11,618 nt of DNA, from the NCBI GenBank assembly GCA_037447655.1, contig JBBHKE010001587.1:1-11618 (forward strand), given 5' to 3'. The position numbers and the translations under genes were made by a program. The notes below the pieces were generated by a model. It was not told where the DNA came from and searched no databases. It worked only from the letters and a program-made list of their open reading frames with translations. Source of the DNA: Zygnema cylindricum. Its lineage: Eukaryota; Streptophyta; Zygnematophyceae; Zygnematales; Zygnemataceae. Shown piece after piece: positions 1 to 6,796 of this stretch; position 1 is the first letter of the stretch; each line of letters starts with the position of its first letter.

Positions 1-243
1 TAGTGGTTCCAAATTGTGATTAACCGGAAATGGAAATTGTTGAAATTTAAGTATTTTCTAGGTTTGTATTTTCCTATGTGTTTAAAAGATAGTATTAAAA
101 GGTTTTAAAGTTTCTACTTGGTGCTTGGAAATACTTTCTCTATATACTTGTCGCAGTCACTGAGAGATAGAAGAAACTCCATGTCTACCCACAAATAGTC
201 AGGGAGACAGGTTGGAGGGTTGAGAGGATAGTCTACCAAAATG
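1..243. other. Intergenic stretch, no feature seen
   Basis: AT-rich sequence with no open frame of note on either strand, no recognisable repeat and no RNA-like fold. It leads into the first tRNA-like piece. Confidence 0.6.
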
Positions 244-312
244 AAAATGGCCCATACCGGATTTGAACATGGGTATATGATCTGCTAATACAGACGGTAA
301 TGCTATCCTATT
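244..312 (-). repeat. Degenerate tRNA-like / SINE-like piece 1
   Basis: Read on the minus strand, this piece has a B-box-like core GTTCAAATCC (plus-strand 259-268), close to the Pol III consensus GGTTCGANTCC. About 47 bases outer edge to outer edge upstream lies an A-box-like TAGCATTACCG (295-305). A CCCAT/ATGGG stem flanks the B-box. The spacing is a little short for a true tRNA and no full cloverleaf can be drawn, so it reads as a decayed tRNA-derived fragment or SINE head rather than a functional gene. What is seen is the box similarity; the SINE origin is inference. Confidence 0.35.
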
Positions 313-408
313 TATATAAATGGGCAGATGAATTTATAAGGTTTAACTTTATTATGAATATATCTGACAGAAGGAGAGAGAAAGAGAAAAAAGTTATTAA
401 ACATTTGG

Positions 409-487
409 TTTGTGTGACCCCACTAGGATTTGAACTTAGTTTCTTCGCGATATAGGACGTATGGCGTAGCCGTGAGCCTTATCCCTT
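409..487 (-). repeat. Degenerate tRNA-like / SINE-like piece 2
   Basis: The same minus-strand core GTTCAAATCC occurs at plus-strand 426-435. An A-box-like AAGGCTCACGG lies at 470-480, giving 55 bases from A-box start to B-box end, which is the normal tRNA spacing. The T-arm can be drawn as CTAAG-TTCAAAT-CCTAG with one mismatch. The anticodon arm is not convincing and there is no clear acceptor stem, so a working tRNA is unlikely. It may be a tRNA pseudogene or a SINE head related to piece 1. Confidence 0.4.
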
Positions 488-778
488 AGGTCTCAATAAA
501 ACGATACATGTATTACGTTTGAATCGTATTTAAATGCGGTACCAATCTACATACTCCATTTCACGGATTACGAAACGAAACGAGATCGAATCTAAACGGA
601 TGTGATTAAATTGTGGATTTCGGATCGGACGGCTTACAAAGAAGCCGACGCACTGGAGTGGACATTTGGCGGTTTGCGGAGCAGATGTCGGCGGATGACA
701 CGTGGCAATACATGGTTGGACAGCGGACATCGTGGGGGGGAGCAACTTCGGCTCCAAAACTGACACGCGTCAGCGGAG

Positions 779-800
779 CGGCCATGCCGTACTATGGCCG
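779..800. repeat. Inverted repeat, 7-bp arms
   Basis: CGGCCAT (779-785) and ATGGCCG (794-800) are perfect inverted arms around an 8-base loop. No known site is recognised. Confidence 0.5.
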
Positions 801-1030
801 TACAAAAAGTATAACGGTACTTGTACCTTCTTGTACCTTACAGTCTTTTGACCGGATAGGTGCACTTGTAGTACGCTTACAGAGGTAGTTTAGGACTTAG
901 AATATTTTTGGGTTTCACCCTCTATCCCAAAGAGCATTTATACAAATAGGTCATCTTTGACCATTGATAACTTAATGCCCAGGCGAGCATTTTCAGTGAT
1001 TCTTTTTGCTGCGGACTCAGGGGAGTTCAG

Positions 1031-1048
1031 ACTACACAGGGGTGTAGT
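1031..1048. repeat. Inverted repeat, 7-bp arms
   Basis: ACTACAC (1031-1037) and GTGTAGT (1042-1048) are perfect arms around a 4-base loop AGGG. Part of it, CACAGGGGTG, recurs at 1178-1187. Confidence 0.5.
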
Positions 1049-1409
1049 TGGTCAGAGTTATTGCCTGCCAGGGTGGCTGCATTTCTAAGGGAAAGTCAAA
1101 GTGGGTGAATGTGTCCAAATCTCATATTCTAACTTTTCATTTCTATGGTGGAACTGAACACACAAAAAGTCTTATTTCACAGGGGTGAAGCTGTAATGGG
1201 GTTTTGATTATCAAGGGGTCAATCATTTGGGTTTATATAAACTTGGAGTCGGCACTATCTAGATTAGCTTCTTTGCATCTCCGAATTCTGTGTGGCATGT
1301 TGTTCTTTGGTCTAAAATAGACCGCAGAAGCCACCCAAACTATCATGCAAAAAGCTAAGCAAAGCTAGGCCAATGAACAATCATATTAAAATGTGCACCC
1401 TCCCAATGC

Positions 1410-1544
1410 GTACACTGACGCAACAAGATGCATACTCGGATGCATTAACAATCCGTACACAAACGCAACAAGATGCATACTCAGATGCATTAACAATCCG
1501 TTCACAGACGGAACAAAATGCATACACATATGCATTAAACAACA
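1410..1544 (+). repeat. 45-bp tandem repeat, three units
   Basis: Three head-to-tail units: 1410-1454, 1455-1499 and 1500-1544. Units 1 and 2 are nearly identical; unit 3 is more diverged. Each carries ATGCAT motifs, with paired ATGCATACTC and ATGCATTAA-type segments. Because 45 is a multiple of three, the plus-strand frame 1393-1596 spells a 15-residue repeat with consensus core TRCIL-CIN. Nothing else supports that frame as coding, so it is best called a minisatellite. Confidence 0.85.
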
Positions 1545-1630
1545 ACTAGGGTTTCATGGAATAATAAACATAAATAAACCCTATGAGAACAACTAAGGTT
1601 GATGGAATAATCAACATAAAGAAACATTGG
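1543..1630 (+). repeat. 47-bp imperfect duplication next to the minisatellite
   Basis: A segment starting CAACTAGGG at 1543 is repeated from 1590 as CAACTAAGG, followed in both copies by ATGGAATAAT and ACATAAA-type sequence. The second copy lacks two bases. It abuts the end of the 45-bp array, so the region looks prone to local duplication. Confidence 0.65.
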
Positions 1631-1991
1631 GACAAATGCATTAACAATGCATATCAAACAAACATACAAATAATAACACATGAATGCATCACACATAAAC
1701 AAATGTATAATCAAATAATCAATTTATCACTCAAAGTGCATGACCTAATCGACAACCCTAAAATACTACATCTTTGGTCCGCACTTTACTAACCAGCATT
1801 GATGATTCTCTTAACAAAACTCATTGCTATATATACACTTGTGAGCTGTCAACAAATCACCAACAGTCAAGATATCCAACATAACTTCCACTAAAACATG
1901 ATATCCTATTATGACAAAAATCCTAACTGGAAATTACGTAACTATCATTATATCCTATTTAACCATGATAACCTACTATTAAGAATAAACT
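1631..1991. other. AT-rich intergenic stretch, no gene
   Basis: Very AT-rich sequence with a few more ATGCAT-like words but no phased repeat. A 69-codon plus-strand frame (1583-1792) spans part of it; it has biased AT-driven composition and no domain, so I do not call it. Confidence 0.5.
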
Positions 1992-2036
1992 AATCGTAAG
2001 CGTACACCTGAAAGTTAGGCAATCGTAAGCGTACAC
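1992..2036 (+). repeat. 16-bp direct repeat, 29-bp period
   Basis: AATCGTAAGCGTACAC occurs exactly at 1992-2007 and again at 2021-2036, with 13 bases between. Too long to be chance in this window; no function recognised. Confidence 0.8.
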
Positions 2037-2682
2037 TTGTTTGCAAATACGACACACAAATTAGACTGTCGAAACCCTCATTGGCCATATAAACATCATA
2101 ATAAACTCTAATTAATGAATACAAATAAGACAAACCAATGTTGTTCCAACTATTTACAGGTACACAAAATCTTATGCCGAGTCACGGCGAATAAATTAGC
2201 AGGACTTCGCGAATCTCGTCAAAGCATCCGGGACGTCCAAAAATAAATATCGTGTGATTGACGCGATTTCGCGTCACCACTACTTGAAAATAACGGCGAC
2301 CTTTGTTTGCCGTCCGTCACTCTTTTTGTCACCCTTGATGTTGCGCCACGTGGCCTCAAAGTCCAGTTGAGGAAATGACATCAACTCATCCAAATCAAAT
2401 CGTACAGTACCCACGTACTTCGTCATAAACACCGCCTGCCGAAATAAAGGTACACCTGTCCCAAAAAGATTCACTATACCTTCTCTATAGCTGTCGTCTG
2501 TCGCATTCTGTTTCGTACGTGCGACGTACTATTTCTAACCTTTCAGAATATTTTACATCGGATCACTTTGCGATCCGCCGTCCATTTCACTTACGGATTC
2601 CTTGCCACTCAATTAGTCAATTAATTTACTCGTAGAATAAACCACTAATCTGCGAATCCGTTTGAGCCTCCACATTAATAAG
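2037..2682. other. Intergenic stretch with hairpins, no supported gene
   Basis: A 64-codon minus-strand frame (2474 to 2280) has ordinary residue composition but no recognisable domain and no flanking support, so it is not called. Small inverted repeats are present, including CGGATC/GATCCG at 2559-2577 and the 2259-2276 hairpin. The stretch ends where the copia-like integrase fragment begins. Confidence 0.45.
2259..2276. repeat. TGACGCG/CGCGTCA hairpin beside a CACTA-like word
   Basis: TGACGCG (2259-2265) and CGCGTCA (2270-2276) form perfect 7-bp arms around ATTT. Immediately after, at 2278, the sequence reads CACTACTTGAAAATAACGGC, which resembles the CACTA start of plant CACTA-transposon termini. 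No matching opposite end was found, so the transposon reading is only a suggestion. Confidence 0.4.
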
Positions 2683-3078
2683 TTAATTACGTACGCACGA
2701 AATATGCGCACGCACGTGCAAAACTGAATCTTCCAAAAACAACAATTTTTTTGACACAAATCTGATTTTGACTGTCTTTGTATACTTTAAGGGATCTATA
2801 GATTTCCCTAAATCCATGACCACTAGATTCTTCACAAAAATTATATCTTCTCTCTTAAGATCATAGACTCTATATCCTTTTAAATCTTCATCATACCCTA
2901 GTAGATATCTTGGTTTCCCTTTTGAATCTAACTTCCAGCTTGACTGATCTGTGTCAAGACTGAACACTTGACTAGAAAAAACATTTAAGTGTGTCACATC
3001 TGGTTTTAGGCCAGTCCATCTCTCATAAGGTGTTTAGCCTTTTATTGCCGAAGTAAAAACTCTATTCTTGAGAGAATG
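2683..3078 (-). pseudogene. Copia-type integrase C-terminal fragment
   Basis: The minus-strand translation runs TPYERWTGLKPDVTHLNVF, then KLDSKGKPRYLLGYDED and LKGYRVYDLKREDIIFVKN. This is the signature of the C-terminal end of Ty1/copia integrase, just before the spacer leading to reverse transcriptase, where family members carry TPYE-W, KP-V-HL-VFG, LGY and KGYR-YD. The catalytic core (HHCC and DDE) is absent. There is an in-frame stop (TAA at 3034-3036), and the usual Gly-Cys after VF is replaced. About 100 further residues run on to a stop at 2683 without recognisable similarity. It cannot encode an active integrase. The copia assignment is firm; the exact join with the protease in front, around 3070-3080, is inferred. 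Confidence 0.8.
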
Positions 3079-3360
3079 TGAAATAAAATTATGTGTGGCA
3101 CTTGAATAAACCATTACTCTCAACGGTTTTCCTTCCACCAATGACTCGAATATAATCAAACCGTGTTTGGTGTCATCATTACTTAACTATCCTAACATAG
3201 GTCCCTTGTTGAGAATTTCATCAGAAGGATTCTTTTAACTATGCAGTGTAGTGAGAATCATAATAAATTCAACTATCCTAACTTTTCCATTCATTAATTT
3301 TCCCTCCAGAGTTAACTCTTTAACTTCTGGACCCGGTTGACTCAACTGAGGACTTTCAGT
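3064..3360 (-). pseudogene. Gypsy-like retropepsin remnant, active site lost
   Basis: In one minus-strand frame the sequence reads TKHGLIIFESLVEGKPLRV, then MVYSSATHNFISHSLKN. The pattern V-G-P-hydrophobic followed by D-S-G-ATHNFIS is that of gypsy-type aspartic proteases, which process the gag-pol polyprotein as a dimer. Here the catalytic Asp position is Tyr (TAT, 3106-3108) and the following Gly is Ser (AGT, 3100-3102), so the site is dead. Two stops lie upstream in this frame (about 3235 and 3190). The second half of the protease, with the flap and the ILG-type motif, is missing: sequence jumps to copia integrase. A frame change near 3360 separates it from the zinc-knuckle part. Confidence 0.7.
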
Positions 3361-3362
3361 TA

Positions 3363-3790
3363 GTCCTTTCCGTTTCCCACCTCTTGGGCTTCCTGCTCAA
3401 CTAGGTATAATGTAATATCCTCTTGGAGACCTTCATTTGCATCGAGTGTTTTGAGAGAACCTTTATCTGTACAGTCTTTAGCGTAATGATCTGGACCTCC
3501 GCATTTGAAACAATTGACTTTCTTTTTGGGTTTTGTGCACTCTCTACTAAAATGTTCCTCCTCTCCACAGTTATAACAGTTAATGTTTTTCAGTTGTGGA
3601 CACTCAAATGCTCTATGACCCTTTTTTTTGACAAATAGTGCATGTGAGGATGGTAAGGTTAGGCTTCTGAGCATTAATGCTTGGTTTAGGACTCTAATGT
3701 ATCCCCCTCTATTGTTAATTTTTTTTCTTGTATTAACACTCTGTCCACCCTTCTGATTTCCCCTGAAAATATTTTGCCTATTAAGATTGT
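3363..3790 (-). pseudogene. Element A gag C-terminus with three zinc knuckles
   Basis: Nucleocapsid-like end of gag, which binds element RNA. A basic Asn/Arg/Gly-rich stretch (about 3779-3690) precedes three CX2CX4HX4C units. Knuckle 1 (3600-3642) begins CTIC and ends GHRAFEC, but one extra base at an A8 run next to GGG splits it between two frames. Knuckle 2 (3537-3578) is CYNCGEEEHFSREC, with Glu where Gly usually precedes His. Knuckle 3 (3471-3512) is CFKCGGPDHYAKDC and intact. An acidic tail follows up to a stop at 3360-3362. A cellular CCHC RNA-binding protein would look similar, but the protease that follows favours gag. Confidence 0.75.
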
Positions 3791-4586
3791 TCTTTTGTTA
3801 CGATCGATGAAAATGTCTGTGCCACTTCCCGCCGAAGTTGGGCAATCTGCAACAATCTCTCTTGGTATCCTTCTTCCCACCGCTTGGAAATCGGGAATTC
3901 CTAGATTGTTTCTGCGATATCTGCGGCACTGGCAAATAGTTCTGAAGCAGTGGTTGTGTTTACTGGGTAACATCCGGAAACTAGAGCAATTATCTTTCCT
4001 TTATTCCATAATTCTAAAGGTACTACAACCTTTGTTCCTTCCGGATTTTCAGGATCCCTTCCGGATTTTCAGGATCCATAACAGTAAAATGTTTCTTCCA
4101 CACACTTAACTTCATTTTTAGTTGTGTCCAAGTGGCCATGCGAAGCAAAATTTCAAATTGTTTACCTTCCACCACCAGGAAGGGAAGTTTGATCCGGACT
4201 TGTTGACCCGCGTCATCGAAAAATTCAATGGTCATCGCCTTGATGATCCCGTGCACTGGCTTGTTGCCACTACTAACTGTATTCAGGCAGATGTTGCTGG
4301 GGCTGATTTTCGGCCGGAGTTCTTTAGGCATCTGTTGTTTAGCCAATGTGGTGATCGGATTGGGGAGTGCTCCAGTATCCACTATCGCATCTTGGTATCC
4401 TCCTTATCCATTTAGCTTGATGTTCCATGTCCGGTTGAGGATGAGTGCCACGGATAACGCTTTATAATCCCTATCAAATATAGGGTTTTTGGGTTCCAAG
4501 GACAAGAAGGTTGTGCTAGCCAGCTTTGATTGAGGGAATTTTTCCTTTTTCATATGAATTTCTTCCCCCAAGGCCTGAATAAACAT
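3781..4586 (-). pseudogene. Element B retropepsin and downstream segment
   Basis: The minus-strand frame reads ...ILNRTWNIKLNG, a stop (4404-4406), GGYQDAIVDTGALPNPITTL, and continues to LPFLVVEGKQFEILLRMATW. AIVDTGA is an intact retropepsin active-site motif, and FLVVEGKQFEILLRMATW is the right place for the C-terminal hydrophobic-Gly motif, though Leu-Arg-Met replaces the usual Leu-Gly. The domain spans about 110 residues, normal for the family. A perfect 20-bp tandem duplication (4037-4076) then shifts the frame; in the new frame sensible sequence (GTKVVVPLELWNKGKIIALV) continues to stops at 3901-3903 and 3781-3783. It would process a polyprotein if intact, but the frame is broken on both sides. 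Retropepsin identity is well supported; the downstream part is unrecognised. Confidence 0.75.
4037..4076 (+). repeat. Perfect 20-bp tandem duplication in element B
   Basis: CCTTCCGGATTTTCAGGATC is present twice back to back (4037-4056 and 4057-4076) with no mismatch. Twenty is not a multiple of three, so it breaks the minus-strand frame just after the retropepsin. Confidence 0.95.
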
Positions 4587-5219
4587 ATCTTATGGCAGTT
4601 TATGGGAGGAGGCGAGTGTTTTTACGTGCGTAATTGCGTAGGGTATCAGGTGTCGTACCAACATTACCGTTGGTTTGGATGACGGAGGTTGATTTTCTGT
4701 GGTGTCCTCCCCTGTCTCTTCATTCTCGTCACCCGAATCTGCTGTCGGGGGAGTGCCAGGCAGTTTGTCATCAGGTTGTTCAGCTATGCCTATCTATTTC
4801 TCAAACCACTTGTCTATAGCCTCCTTTTCCAACTGTTTTTGGTTATATGTCTGATAATTTTCGAAACCTGGGGTTAGTTTCTTTTTGGGAGGTGGAGGCG
4901 GTTGGGTTGGCTTTATTCCGAGGCCTACTTTGCTGTTAAGCATCAACGCCCGGGGAGTAAAAGATAAGGGTCCAATAACCTTTCGGTTATGGTCTTTATG
5001 GTCAATTTTCTAATTTTATTTCTTTTGCTCCGAGATGGTGGTACGTAACTAACGACGGTTGTCCCCAATTCATACATTCCAAGCCTATAAGGCAAAAGGT
5101 CGTGCGTGGTGGGTCTTTGGAGGCTCCATATCCCATCCCATGACATCATCGTCATCACCACCCGTTGTGGTTTCTTGTTCAAGCTCTGCTAGCTTCTGAA
5201 GTAACTCTTGTTTCTTTCT
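4587..5219 (-). pseudogene. Element B gag-pro linker region
   Basis: Minus-strand pieces in order: a coil KKQELLQKLAELEQE followed by four Asp and VMGWDMEPPK (about 5216-5120); YRLGMYELGTTVVSYV in another frame (about 5090-5040); a Pro5-Lys3 stretch (about 4914-4880); then FENYQTYNQKQLEKEAIDKW and an acidic Ser/Thr-rich region leading to MFIQALGEEIHM. The last part is in the same frame as the retropepsin, with stops at 4794-4796 and 4590-4592. This is a flexible linker between nucleocapsid and protease; no domain is recognised. At least one frameshift falls near 5090. Confidence 0.5.
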
Positions 5220-6085
5220 CTAGAGTTTCTAAGCCGCCGTCAGAGAACTTGTTCGGAGTGTAATCTTTACCTCAGAGCCGCCAATTCAGCAACCATTGCA
5301 ACCATTTGTTGATTTTGTTGCTGAATTATTGTCTCCGGTGTGAGCCTAGTCTAACCTAGTGGTGGCCGCTTGGGTTCTTCCCTGGTTTGACGCCCCCATG
5401 GGTAAAGGAGCTGAAGAGGTAGAGGATTCATGGCTGCTTGTCCTTCACCTGTGAATAAGGCAAACTGAAGCATTTCTTTGGGGACTCCTTTTTTACGGAA
5501 GCACTGCCCTTCTTTGTGCCCCATGCCCTTTTTTGTGCCCCATGAAACCGCAGGCTGTACATTTGGAGCCTTTGGTAGTGTATTTGCTCCTCAACTCATT
5601 TGAGACCTGATCGTCATCGAGTTTAGGGAGCTTGATCTGTCTTAGCTGAGCTTGAGACATTTTTGAATTTTCTGAACGAGGGATTGGTTTGTAGGTGTCC
5701 TTAGTAACGGGTGTTCGGTCCTCACCCCCTCCTCATTGTTTGCGTTCAAGTTGCTTCCGCGTCCTTTCAGCTCTCTCTTTTTCATATCCGTTTTTCTTTG
5801 CCAGCAGTTCAGGTTTCAGTGTCCGGAGACAGTGTTTCCATCCATGACCTGTTTGCTGACAGTTGAGACAATTGTTGAGGAAGACCCTCTCCTCATCCCC
5901 CATGGCCCGCTCGGCCTCCTTTTCTGCCTCCTACTTTCTCTTAAGCTTCCGCAAAGCTTGCAGTTCGGCTTGTTCCTCTTGGTGCAAAGAGCTCTCTCCA
6001 GCGAACCCTGTGAAATTAGCGCGAGCTTTTCTTTTTTTGCTTTTTCCCGGGCTTCACTGTGGACAAAATGATCATATAACTTCAT
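5220..6085 (-). pseudogene. Element B gag with two separated zinc knuckles
   Basis: Starts MKLYDHFVHSEAREKAKKEK at 6085 and changes frame near 6000 into a Glu/Lys/Arg/Gln-rich coiled coil. Knuckle 1, CLNCQQTGHGWKHC (5829-5870), is a perfect CX2CX4HX4C. A second charged coil follows (YEKERAERTRKQLERKQ), then about 90 residues on, in the same frame, knuckle 2 starts CTACGFMGHK (from 5561). Its last Cys (5501-5503) is pushed out of frame by a 19-bp tandem duplication. A Gln-rich helix (ETIIQQQNQQMVAMVAEL) lies at about 5340-5290. Stops lie at 5931-5933, 5733-5735 and 5351-5353. Nucleic-acid binding by the knuckles is the family role. A cellular CCHC protein is possible but less likely given the protease downstream. 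Confidence 0.6.
5506..5543 (+). repeat. 19-bp tandem duplication inside a zinc knuckle
   Basis: GCCCTTCTTTGTGCCCCAT (5506-5524) is followed at once by GCCCTTTTTTGTGCCCCAT (5525-5543), one mismatch. It lies between the His and the last Cys of element B's second knuckle and shifts the minus-strand frame by one base. Confidence 0.95.
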
Positions 6086-6734
6086 TGATGTTAAGATTTA
6101 CAATTTTAAAATCTACATTTACGTAATGTTGGTTCGTAACTAGTGTGGTTTAGATTTGGTCGCGCATCGGTTATGTTTCAATTAGTTTGATTTAGAACTC
6201 TGTGCGTCAATTCGCAGATTTTGTTTCGTTTGATTTGGTATTTCGTGTGTATACTTTCCGCGTGTACCCAATTTGATTTGATTTGTTTTATTTTGTTTCG
6301 TTTAAGGTCTAGTACAGTACGTCGAGAAGTTTTGTTTCGCGCAGCGTAAATCTAGTTGTTTCGTTTCGCGTAAGTTAAGTTTGTCGTACAAGACTTTGTT
6401 AGTTTTGTTTCTAGTATTTTCATTTTGCGTTGTACCATATTTGCGCCTAAGTATATTGTGACGCTTCTAGAGATAGTGTTCTAGAATATTTCCTTAGCTA
6501 AGTTAAAAAGCCTTCGTGTGAGTGTGGTAGAATCAATGAGAAAGAAATTAAAGTAAAGTGTAATTTTTACGGATTGAGTTGATATGAGTTTATTTTATTG
6601 AGTATCCTGTTTGCCTCTATCGTGGATTTTGAGCTTTCAATTTGTTATAATGTTTTTTTTGATTTTAACTTCGCTTCGGCATTGAGACATTTAAGTAATT
6701 GTGAGTGCATTCCGATATACTCTTTTTCCTATCA
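6086..6734 (+). mobile_element. Candidate 5' LTR of element D
   Basis: The right end is well placed: ...ATCA (6731-6734), two bases, then the primer binding site. The left end is inferred from TGAT at 6086-6089, giving perfect 4-bp TGAT/ATCA termini and a 649-bp LTR, a plausible copia size. Minus-strand gag of element B starts exactly outside this point. There is no second LTR to align, so the left end could differ (for instance TGTTAAG at 6089). TTTGTTTCG recurs at 6220-6228, 6292-6300 and 6331-6339, with near-copies at about 6357 and 6402, a possible promoter repeat. Confidence 0.55.
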
Positions 6735-6736
6735 AT

Positions 6737-6748
6737 TGGTATCAGAGC
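6737..6748 (+). promoter_or_regulatory. Primer binding site for initiator tRNA-Met
   Basis: TGGTATCAGAGC is complementary to the 3' end of plant initiator tRNA-Met and is the standard primer site for minus-strand DNA synthesis in plant copia elements. It lies two bases after the candidate LTR end. Confidence 0.9.
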
Positions 6749-6796
6749 ACTGTTTATTTAGATTGGAGTTAAGAATTGATTAAGAGTTTATAAGTG

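Larger units (their letters stand above)
488..1409. other. Intergenic stretch with small palindromes
   Basis: No supported gene. One 91-codon plus-strand frame (613-888) looks like chance: it has no domain and low-complexity composition. The stretch contains a 7-bp inverted repeat at 779-800, a 10-bp tandem duplication of CTTGTACCTT at 820-839, a 7-bp inverted repeat at 1031-1048, two copies of CACAGGGGTG (1035-1044 and 1178-1187) and a TATATAA at 1234-1240 with no gene behind it. Confidence 0.5.
2683..3790 (-). mobile_element. Element A: chimeric gypsy/copia LTR-retrotransposon fragment
   Basis: Minus-strand order: basic gag linker, three CCHC zinc knuckles, gypsy-like retropepsin, then copia-like integrase C-terminus. 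No LTR, reverse transcriptase or RNase H is visible. The protease and integrase parts share one frame with no stop at the join. The right edge near 3790 meets the downstream end of element B, whose frame ends with a stop at 3781-3783; the exact boundary is not visible. Confidence 0.65.
3781..6085 (-). mobile_element. Element B: decayed gag-protease retroelement fragment
   Basis: Minus strand. Order: charged coiled-coil gag, zinc knuckle 1, zinc knuckle 2, glutamine-rich coil, acidic and proline-rich linker, retropepsin, then about 95 residues of unassigned sequence. It uses several frames with at least six stops. The gag start sits directly against the proposed 5' LTR of element D at 6086, so D may have inserted into B. 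No reverse transcriptase, integrase or LTR is visible. Gypsy-like or a related non-autonomous gag-pro element are the options. Confidence 0.6.

Noticed and set aside
613-888. 91-codon plus-strand open frame
   Set aside because: No domain, no promoter or neighbouring coding support, and residue use looks like translated non-coding DNA.
1234-1240. TATATAA as a promoter TATA box
   Set aside because: No gene or transcript-like frame starts downstream; such words are common in AT-rich DNA.
1393-1596. Open frame with Cys-rich 15-residue repeats, resembling a small secreted repeat peptide
   Set aside because: No signal peptide, and the openness follows from a 45-bp repeat period; the units carry ATGCAT dyads better read as DNA repeats.
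2280-2474. 64-codon minus-strand frame with plausible protein composition
   Set aside because: No recognisable family, no flanking exons or splice signals I could support, and it overlaps the CACTA-like end.
3774-4109. Plus-strand open frames across 3774-4467
   Set aside because: They are antisense shadows of the element B retropepsin and its flank on the minus strand.
4023-4586. Element B retropepsin as a domesticated, expressed host protease
   Set aside because: The active site is intact, but stops at 4404 and 4590 and the 20-bp frameshift at its end argue against a maintained gene.
5501-5561. Similarity of element B knuckle 2 to the TAF1-type zinc knuckle (CxACG--GH)
   Set aside because: Similarity is limited to the knuckle and nearby charged coil; the downstream protease fits a retroelement gag better.
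5736-6126. Plus-strand Phe/Leu/Ser-rich frames suggesting membrane proteins
   Set aside because: Antisense of the Lys/Glu-rich coiled-coil gag of element B, which naturally reads as hydrophobic on the other strand.
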